From NCBI GenBank assembly GCA_021161055.1, contig JAGHBI010000076.1, positions 1-24,625 of the forward strand: DNA of 24,625 bases, written 5' to 3'. The notes below the pieces were generated by a model. The model saw only the letters and a list, made by a program, of their open reading frames with translations. It ran no database searches and was not told where the DNA came from. Below are positions 15,998 through 21,676 of the stretch, piece after piece; the stretch's first letter is position 1; each line of letters begins with the position of its first letter. The position numbers and the translations under genes were made by a program. The DNA comes from Candidatus Iainarchaeum sp. GTDB lineage: Archaea; Iainarchaeota; Iainarchaeia; Iainarchaeales; DTGL01.

Positions 15998-16554
15998 CCT
16001 GTCACCTTAAAAAATATTTTCTCAACAATCTTAGCAATCCCTTCACGAGCTGAACTATTATCTATTACAAAATCAGCCTTTTTAACCTTTTCTTCCAGCG
16101 GCATCTGGGCGTTGATTCTTTCGAGTGCTTCCTGCTCTGTGAGACCACTTTCCATAAGCCTCCTTATCTGCAGCTCTCTGCTTGCCTTAACAACAACAAT
16201 AGCATCAAAGAGATTTTCCAATGAGAGCTCAAAGAGCAGAGGCACTTCCACAGCAATGAGCCTGCTCTGTTTCTTTGCCTTTGCAAGTTCCCTTTTCAGT
16301 TCCTTTATAACCTCTGGCTGAATAATTGCTTCAAGCTTTTTTCTCAATGCTAAGTCCTTAAAGACAAGCCTTGAAAGCTCCTTTTTGTTTGCTGTGCCAA
16401 ACTCTTTCACAAGTCTCTCTTGAATGTCTTTTCTTTTATAGAGCGCATCCACAATCGCATCGCAATCTATGCAGTATGCACCAAGCCTCCTAAAATGTTC
16501 CATTATAAGGGATTTTCCGCAAGCGATGCCACCCGTTATTCCAAGCACAGCCAT
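15994..16554 (-). CDS. coaE: dephospho-CoA kinase, bacterial CoaE type
   Basis: This 186-residue P-loop kinase performs the last step of CoA synthesis, ATP-dependent phosphorylation of dephospho-CoA. It has the Walker A sequence GITGGIACGKS (Lys14), the acceptor-site CIDCDAIVDALY, VEVPLLFE, and the lid-region RLMESGLTEQEALERINAQMP followed by ADFVIDNS. All of these are characteristic of bacterial and eukaryotic CoaE. Many archaea use an unrelated GTP-dependent kinase for this step. It is paired with bacterial-type coaD directly downstream with overlapping stop and start, suggesting the two genes arrived or were retained together. The ATG at 16554 has a weak TATA-like box about 24 bases upstream. 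Confidence 0.93.
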   Translation of the reverse strand: MAVLGITGGIACGKSLIMEHFRRLGAYCIDCDAIVDALYKRKDIQERLVKEFGTANKKELSRLVFKDLALRKKLEAIIQPEVIKELKRELAKAKKQSRLIAVEVPLLFELSLENLFDAIVVVKASRELQIRRLMESGLTEQEALERINAQMPLEEKVKKADFVIDNSSAREGIAKIVEKIFFKVTG

Positions 16555-16680
16555 ATAACATCTATCTAACGAGGTAATAAGAAAAACCTTCCCCTAGTTA
16601 GAAAACAAAACTCAGCAAGGGAAAATGGTAAGCATTTTTAAAACGGAAGTGTTATTAATGTTCCTCTTGCTTATATGTGC
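16555..16680. promoter_or_regulatory. spacer with coaE promoter and TATA-like box before the structured RNA
   Basis: Two elements are visible. On the minus strand an AT-rich box at 16575-16581 sits about 24 bases before the coaE ATG. On the plus strand TTATTAAT at 16652-16659 is centred about 26 bases before 16681, the first base of the long closing stem of the candidate RNA. A second AT stretch lies at 16635-16643. No coding gene is seen. Confidence 0.4.
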
Positions 16681-16740
16681 GGTGCAAGCGGGTGTTGCGA
16701 AAGCAACATCAGTTCCTTCGGGGACTTTCACGCTTGCACC
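16681..16740 (+). ncRNA. candidate structured RNA: three-way junction with GAAA and UUCG tetraloops
   Basis: A perfect 10-bp closing stem pairs 16681-16690 with 16731-16740. Inside it are two hairpins back to back. The first pairs 16691-16698 with 16703-16710 (8 bp, one G-U) around a C(GAAA)G loop. The second pairs 16711-16716 with 16721-16726 (one G-U) around a C(UUCG)G loop. A 4-nt linker (16727-16730) completes the junction. Both loops are the especially stable tetraloops only when read on the plus strand; the minus strand would have UUUC and CGAA loops. A plus-strand TATA-like box at 16652-16659 would start transcription at about 16681, and a T-rich tract follows at 16741-16760. The 3' arm overlaps the last codons of the convergent coiled-coil gene. 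I do not recognise the RNA family. A structural role in that gene's mRNA is the alternative. Confidence 0.5.
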
Positions 16741-18032
16741 ATTTTCCTTTCTGTTTCTGTTACAATTTTAACATCCTTATTCAAAGCTTTTGAAAGCAGC
16801 TGTGCAAGGCTTCCAGCGCCAATCTCAACTCTGCGCCTTGCTTTTTCAAGCTCTTTGGTATAACGCTCCATCTCCTGTTTCTTTTCCACAAGCCCGCGCT
16901 CAAGCCCTGAAACTTCGAGCTTCAGCTTGCGAATCCTTTCATTTATATCCATAGCTTTGATCTCTTTTTCTATCCTGTTTATTTCAACCTCGATTTCGTT
17001 GAGAGGCCAGAAAAGCTCGCTGAAGAAATCCAATTGGAGAAGTTTTTCTATGGTTGCGATGCTCCGCTTCTTTTCTCTTTCCTTCAATGCGATTGTTCCT
17101 TCAGCAACCGCTTTTTTAAGTTCCTTCAGCACCGCTTTTATGCTTGCTCCCTTCGGGTCCGCTTTCAGTAAAAGCCAGGGCTCTGAAATAAGCTTCTCAA
17201 GCGATTTGTAAAGTTCGGAATCCATACTGTAAAGCGATCTATCGTAAGCGTTCTTGAGCTTCTTTAATGGCCTGCGCAGCGGTGCAAAGCTTGTGAGCGC
17301 TTGCTCCCTGAGCCTCTCCTTCTTTTCAGAGAGCTCTATCTCTTTGCGTTCTAGCTCAGCAAGCCTCTTCGCTTCTGCAGAGCTTTGCAACATTTCGAGC
17401 TTTGCTTTTTCTTCACCATGTCTTTTCTCAAGCATCTTTCGTTCTGTTCTGCAGGCTTCCACCTTTCTCTGAATCTCTTCTACATAATGCATATTCTCCT
17501 CAAGCTCGCTAAGCAGTTTTTCTATCATACTTGAAAACACTATCGGCTGGGCATTTATCACCTGCCTCAGCCTTTCGAGAGAATCATCAATGCTCTGCAG
17601 AAGTTTTCCTATTGTGCGCATTGTTTCCGGCAATGCGGTGCTTGCATAAGCAATATTCTTCCTGCTTGCAAATATCTCTCTCTCAAGCAAAACCTTGCTC
17701 TCATAACAGTAATCTGCTATGCTTTGCGCATCGGCATCAAATGGCGGCTCAATCTTCTGAAGGAGAAGCGAAACTCTCCTGATAAAACCCTCCTTGCCTG
17801 TTAGTGCTGCTTTCCTGAAGCGCTCGTTTTCTATCGCTAATTCCTCCTTTCCAAGCTCATCTATAAGTGCTCCAATCTCCCTTATACAGTGTTTTATTTC
17901 AGCGAATATTTCCGGAACTTCTCTTTGCAGAGCGGTGCTTTTCGCGCGTTCGCTCTCAACAAACTCGCGAACTTTGCTAAGCTCTAAAGTAATGCTCTCA
18001 CGCTTTCCAAAAAGCTTTGCAAGCAAACCCAT
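16728..18032 (-). CDS. long coiled-coil protein of unknown function
   Basis: I do not recognise a named family. From the ATG at 18032 the product has 434 residues, opening MGLLAKLFGKRES. Extended heptad-type coiled coils fill most of the middle (roughly 175-260) and the C-terminal third (roughly 335-400). A more globular segment between them contains PLRRPLKKLKNAYDRSLYSM and EPWLLLKADPKGASIKAVLKEL. There are no transmembrane helices or signal peptide and no Walker A motif, so it is not an SMC/Rad50-type ATPase. The frame is open further upstream to 18119, but that part is unlike protein sequence and the start at 18032 has an AT box 31 bases upstream. The last four codons and the stop form one arm of the structured RNA at 16681-16740. 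It is divergent from the DHH nuclease gene. Confidence 0.7.
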   Translation of the reverse strand: MGLLAKLFGKRESITLELSKVREFVESERAKSTALQREVPEIFAEIKHCIREIGALIDELGKEELAIENERFRKAALTGKEGFIRRVSLLLQKIEPPFDADAQSIADYCYESKVLLEREIFASRKNIAYASTALPETMRTIGKLLQSIDDSLERLRQVINAQPIVFSSMIEKLLSELEENMHYVEEIQRKVEACRTERKMLEKRHGEEKAKLEMLQSSAEAKRLAELERKEIELSEKKERLREQALTSFAPLRRPLKKLKNAYDRSLYSMDSELYKSLEKLISEPWLLLKADPKGASIKAVLKELKKAVAEGTIALKEREKKRSIATIEKLLQLDFFSELFWPLNEIEVEINRIEKEIKAMDINERIRKLKLEVSGLERGLVEKKQEMERYTKELEKARRRVEIGAGSLAQLLSKALNKDVKIVTETERKMVQA

Positions 18033-18149
18033 AACAGAACAATAATAAAGCGAAGGGTAAAAATTATTAACGCAAACAAAACTTCTCGCAGTTTTATCGG
18101 AACATAGCTGAGCAAGCATTTTAAAGCGCTTTTCAACAGATTAATTTTG
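18033..18149. promoter_or_regulatory. divergent promoter region between coiled-coil gene and DHH nuclease
   Basis: A plus-strand TTTAAA at 18119-18124 is centred about 28 bases before the ATG at 18150. A minus-strand AT-rich box lies at 18057-18070, about 31 bases before the ATG at 18032. Neither gene has a clear ribosome binding site, so leaderless or near-leaderless transcripts are likely on both sides. Confidence 0.42.
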
Positions 18150-19544
18150 ATGAGCCTGCAGAATATAAAAGCGCTGAATGAAAGAGCAAAAAAGCTTGCT
18201 GAAAGAATCCTTGCAGAGCAAGATATTGCTGTAATTCACCACTACGATGCAGACGGTTTAGCAAGCGGTGCAATAATGGTTAAGGCATTGCAGAGAGCAG
18301 GCAAGAGTGTAAAGTTTCTGGGAATAAAACAGCTCTACACCGATACAATAGAAGAAATCAGGGCGCTTGGCGATTTTTTTGTTTTTGTTGATTTTGGCAG
18401 CTCGCACATAAAGGAACTTAGCGAAGCGTTCTCAGATAATTTTGTTGTTATAGACCACCATCAACCGAAATACAATGACGCTTACAATTTTCTGAACTGC
18501 TGGCATTTTGGAATAGATGGAAGTAAAGAGGCAAGCGGTTCAACGCTGGCATATATTGTTGCAAAGCATATTGGCGATAATACCGATTTAAGCAGCTTAG
18601 CGATAGTTGGCTCTGTTGGTGATATTCAGGATTCAAGCGGCAAACTCATTGGGTTGAATAGAAATGTGCTCAAAGAAGCGATAGCAAACCGCATTGTTCT
18701 TGCAAAGCGTGACTTAAGGCTCTATGGACGCTTCACAAGACCTATTGTGCAATTTCTCGCATACTCCACAGACCCTATAATTCCCTTCCTTACAGGTAGC
18801 GAGGAAAACAGCATGCGCTTTTTGCTTGATAGGGGGTTTGAGCTTAAGAGAGATGAGCGCTGGCTGAGCTATGAGGACCTGACCTATGGAGAAAAGCAAA
18901 AGCTTGCTACAGAGCTCATAATATACATGAGCTCTTTGGGTGTGCCTGAATGGAAAATCGCAAGGCTTATTGGTGAAACCTATACATTGCTGAAAGAACC
19001 TCGTGGCCCTTTGAGGGATGCTAAGGAATACGCAACATTGCTGAATGCCTGTGGCAGAAACGATGCATGTGAAATAGGTTTTGCAGTATGCCTGGGCAAT
19101 AGAGATGAGGCATACGCCAAAGCATTAAGCCTGCTTGCAGAACATAGAAAAAAGCTGCGGGAAGGAATACAGCTGATGATTGAGGAAGGCGTTGAGGAGC
19201 GCAAGAATTTCTACTACTTCAATGCAGGCTCGAGAATAAAGGATTCTCTTATCGGTGTGATCGCAGGCATGCTTTATTCCAGCAATGCAATCTCACAGGA
19301 AAAGCCCATAGTTGCACTTGCAAAACAAGATGACGGTTTTATAAAGGTCAGCGCTCGCGCAACACAAGAGCTTGTAACAAAAGGCCTAAACCTTGCAAAG
19401 GCTTTGCGAGAATCCTGTGCTAAAATAGGAAATAGTGCAGAAGGTGGAGGCCACAATATAGCTGCAGGTGCGCGCATAAAGGAGAAATCGATAGAAGAAT
19501 TCCTCAACATACTCGATAAGAAGATTGAGGAGCAGTTACATTAA
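18150..19544 (+). CDS. DHH/DHHA1 phosphoesterase, archaeal RecJ-like nuclease (GAN-type)
   Basis: This 464-residue protein has the full DHH phosphoesterase motif set: HHYDADGLASG (Asp33, Asp35), FVDFGSS (Asp81), VIDHHQP (Asp102-His-His), and VGSVGDIQD (Asp near 160). The C-terminal DHHA1 domain has EGGGHNIAAGA. Archaeal proteins of this type are RecJ/Cdc45-like; some are single-strand DNA or RNA exonucleases and some bind the GINS replication complex. All metal-binding Asp and His are kept, so a catalytic rather than Cdc45-like inactive role is expected. The start is the ATG at 18150, directly after an in-frame TTG, with a TATA-like box about 28 bases upstream. The downstream prenyltransferase begins 37 bases after the stop. 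Confidence 0.87.
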   Translation: MSLQNIKALNERAKKLAERILAEQDIAVIHHYDADGLASGAIMVKALQRAGKSVKFLGIKQLYTDTIEEIRALGDFFVFVDFGSSHIKELSEAFSDNFVVIDHHQPKYNDAYNFLNCWHFGIDGSKEASGSTLAYIVAKHIGDNTDLSSLAIVGSVGDIQDSSGKLIGLNRNVLKEAIANRIVLAKRDLRLYGRFTRPIVQFLAYSTDPIIPFLTGSEENSMRFLLDRGFELKRDERWLSYEDLTYGEKQKLATELIIYMSSLGVPEWKIARLIGETYTLLKEPRGPLRDAKEYATLLNACGRNDACEIGFAVCLGNRDEAYAKALSLLAEHRKKLREGIQLMIEEGVEERKNFYYFNAGSRIKDSLIGVIAGMLYSSNAISQEKPIVALAKQDDGFIKVSARATQELVTKGLNLAKALRESCAKIGNSAEGGGHNIAAGARIKEKSIEEFLNILDKKIEEQLH

Positions 19545-19581
19545 CAAAGCCTTTTATGCATTTCTCTATTCTTTAGGCAGT
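19545..19581 (+). promoter_or_regulatory. putative promoter of polyprenyl synthase gene
   Basis: A TTTTATG-type AT box at 19549-19556 is centred about 28 bases before the ATG at 19582. No ribosome binding site is visible. This suggests the gene is at least partly transcribed on its own, despite lying just after the DHH nuclease. Confidence 0.35.
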
Positions 19582-20640
19582 ATGGATGTGATGGAGCTCA
19601 TAGAGAAAAGAAGAAAACTCATTGATAAAGAGATTGAAAGGGTTTTTCCGAGAAATGCGAGGAAATGGCTTGTTTTTGCATTAGGTAAACCTAGGTTTGC
19701 TTTTGATGCCCCAACAATTCAGGAAGGGCTCACCGATCAGGTTTGGGAGTTCTTGGATAGAGGCGGTAAGCGCTGGCGTCCGGTGCTGATGGTTTCTGCA
19801 TGCAAGGCTCTTAATGGCTCGGAAAGGCTTGCAATGCGCTTTACGCCTCTTATAGAACTCATCCATGAAGGCACATTGCTTGTGGATGATGTTGAAGATA
19901 ATGCAGATGTGCGCAGGGGTAAGCCAGCGATGCATAGGATTTACGGTATTGATGCTGCTGTAAACACAGGCAATGCAATGTATTTCATACCGCTTGCAAT
20001 GCTCTATAAAAATACGCAGAGGCTTAGCAAGGAAAAGAGGCTCAAGATTTATGATTTGTATGCTGAAGAGATGCTGAGGCTCAGCATAGGCCAAGCGATG
20101 GATATACACTGGCACAAGGGTGGAAAGCGCAGAATAAGTGAGAATGCATACTTACAAATGTGCGCATACAAAACCGGTGTTTTGGCAAGGTTTGCAGCAA
20201 AGCTTGGCGCAATACTTGCAGGCGCTAGCAATAAACAAATAGAAGCCCTTGGCAAATTCGGCGAATGCTTGGGCATAGCGTTTCAGATACAGGATGATAT
20301 CCTAAATATTGCCCCCAAGAGCAAAAAGTGGGGCAAGGAAGTGGGTGAAGATATAACCGAAGGAAAACGCACGTTGCTTGTTATAAAAGCATTGCAGTGG
20401 TTGCCAAAAAAGGATGCTAAAAAACTCCTATTAATACTGAATTCGCACACAAGGGATAGGCGAAAGATAAGGCAAGCGATTGCACTAATAAAAAAATCCG
20501 GTGCAATTGAATACGCAAGAAAGAAGGCAAAATCAATAATTAAAAGCGCCTGGCGTGATCTGGAGAAGTTGCTCCCAGAAAACGAAGGAAAACAGGAACT
20601 GCTTGCATTCACAAGGTTTGCTGTGGAGCGAGATATTTAA
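19582..20640 (+). CDS. polyprenyl (geranylgeranyl/farnesyl-type) diphosphate synthase
   Basis: This 352-residue trans-isoprenyl diphosphate synthase condenses isopentenyl diphosphate onto an allylic diphosphate, supplying the C20 chains of archaeal membrane lipids. It shows GGKRWRPVL, the first Asp-rich motif HEGTLLVDDVEDNADVRRGKP (Asp102, 103, 106), TGNAMYF, KTGVL, and a second motif FQIQDDILN with Asn in place of the third Asp, a variant also seen in some GGPP synthases. The residues just before the first motif are small (Gly97, Thr98), so product length may be C20 or longer; this cannot be settled from sequence. The ATG at 19582 is preferred over an upstream frame extension into the nuclease gene. 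The stop overlaps the Pus10 stop by four bases. Confidence 0.88.
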   Translation: MDVMELIEKRRKLIDKEIERVFPRNARKWLVFALGKPRFAFDAPTIQEGLTDQVWEFLDRGGKRWRPVLMVSACKALNGSERLAMRFTPLIELIHEGTLLVDDVEDNADVRRGKPAMHRIYGIDAAVNTGNAMYFIPLAMLYKNTQRLSKEKRLKIYDLYAEEMLRLSIGQAMDIHWHKGGKRRISENAYLQMCAYKTGVLARFAAKLGAILAGASNKQIEALGKFGECLGIAFQIQDDILNIAPKSKKWGKEVGEDITEGKRTLLVIKALQWLPKKDAKKLLLILNSHTRDRRKIRQAIALIKKSGAIEYARKKAKSIIKSAWRDLEKLLPENEGKQELLAFTRFAVERDI

Positions 20641-21644
20641 TCAATTATATCAACTACATCCAATTGCTTGCATCGACAACCAGCATTTAATAGTTCTGAA
20701 ACACTCGGCTTGGTTCTGCCCTCATCACCTGAAATGAATTCCTTCACATAGAGCCCAGACTCAGCTCTTATCTTGAGTTCTATAAGCTTACCTTTCTTTT
20801 TTGCTTCAAGTATTCTTACCCTTTTCTTCCTTACAATATCCGCACGCCTCCTTAAAACTCTCAAAGGGGTTCTCTGTTCAACAGCATAAGTGCCAATAAG
20901 TTTCTCTAGCTCCTTGCCACTAACTTCCTCCGTACATTCAACTCTTGCCAAATATACCTTATCGCTTTTCTTTGCCTTAAGCTCTGCGATCCTCTCCTTT
21001 GCACAATATTTCAAACCAATAACTTCAATCTTTCCTTTTTCGGCCTCATTTATTTCTTTTTCCAATTTCTTTAGGTCCGCATTTCGCTTTTTCGGTTCAA
21101 TAATCTCAAGCACAAATTCCCTGCCAGGGCCAAGCATCCTCACATCTATATCTTCACGGCCAGCGCCATGAAGCTTAGCCTGCGGCGCATCGAACGCTTG
21201 CGTAGCATGTTTTGCAATAAGTTCTTCTACAGACTCTTCACTTAGAACGCCCTTGTAATTGCAGTATTCGCACCCCTTTCCTTTGCACTTGAAGCAGTAG
21301 TGCTTTGTTTGAGGCAGCGCAATATACTTCTTGTAGCGTCCGGTGATGTAAACAGAGCGCACTAGAAAAAATATAAGGTCCTGATTGAAGTTCACTAGTA
21401 TTTGAACATCCGGATTTTTAAAATCTGCCTTTGCTTTGAGTTCCTTCTCCAAACGTTTTACTAATAATGGCTGAAACTTTTTTTTCAGCATTGTTTTTGC
21501 TTCTTCACTTAGATAATCTTCAAATGTGCACCCAACAAGGAAGCTCTCAAACTCATAGCCTTTCAACGTTTCTTTTATCTTCTCCACAAGCTGTGCCAAT
21601 AACTCTCTATTAAACCCTGTGAATTCAAAACCAACGGGCTGCAT
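20637..21644 (-). CDS. pus10: tRNA pseudouridine synthase Pus10
   Basis: This 335-residue protein matches the archaeal/eukaryotic Pus10 family, which makes pseudouridine 54 and 55 in the tRNA T-loop. An N-terminal THUMP-like region (about 30-110) leads to a CxxC...CxxC zinc element (CFKCKGKGCEYC, 117-128). Then comes the catalytic block HGAGREDIDVRMLGPGREFVLEI (159-181) with its essential Asp, and the C-terminal EQRTPLRVLRRRAD, LYVKEFISGDEGRTKPSVSELL and LDVVDI. The extra N-terminal Cys-pair region found in many archaeal Pus10 proteins is missing, so this is a short form. An AT box at 21669-21676 is centred about 28 bases before the ATG, implying a leaderless mRNA. The 3' end overlaps the convergent prenyltransferase stop. 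Confidence 0.92.
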   Translation of the reverse strand: MQPVGFEFTGFNRELLAQLVEKIKETLKGYEFESFLVGCTFEDYLSEEAKTMLKKKFQPLLVKRLEKELKAKADFKNPDVQILVNFNQDLIFFLVRSVYITGRYKKYIALPQTKHYCFKCKGKGCEYCNYKGVLSEESVEELIAKHATQAFDAPQAKLHGAGREDIDVRMLGPGREFVLEIIEPKKRNADLKKLEKEINEAEKGKIEVIGLKYCAKERIAELKAKKSDKVYLARVECTEEVSGKELEKLIGTYAVEQRTPLRVLRRRADIVRKKRVRILEAKKKGKLIELKIRAESGLYVKEFISGDEGRTKPSVSELLNAGCRCKQLDVVDIID

Positions 21645-21676
21645 TGGAAAAATAAAAGGGATAAAAGCTTATAAAT
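21645..21676 (-). promoter_or_regulatory. putative pus10 promoter
   Basis: On the minus strand ATTTATAA at 21669-21676 is centred about 28 bases before the pus10 ATG and touches the stop codon of the PPDK gene. No ribosome binding site is present. Confidence 0.45.

Noticed and set aside
16681..16740. Hammerhead-like ribozyme on the minus strand (CTGATG and GAAA motifs present)
   Set aside because: The order of the conserved pieces relative to the three stems does not fit any circular permutation of the hammerhead core, and the cleavage-site triplet is not in place.
16681..16740. Intrinsic terminator for the minus-strand coiled-coil gene
   Set aside because: The minus strand has no T-tract directly after the stem, the structure is a branched junction rather than a simple hairpin, and its loops are unfavourable on that strand.
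19681..20115. Minus-strand 144-codon open frame within the prenyl synthase gene
   Set aside because: It is opposite conserved prenyl synthase motifs, and has no ribosome binding site or recognisable domain.
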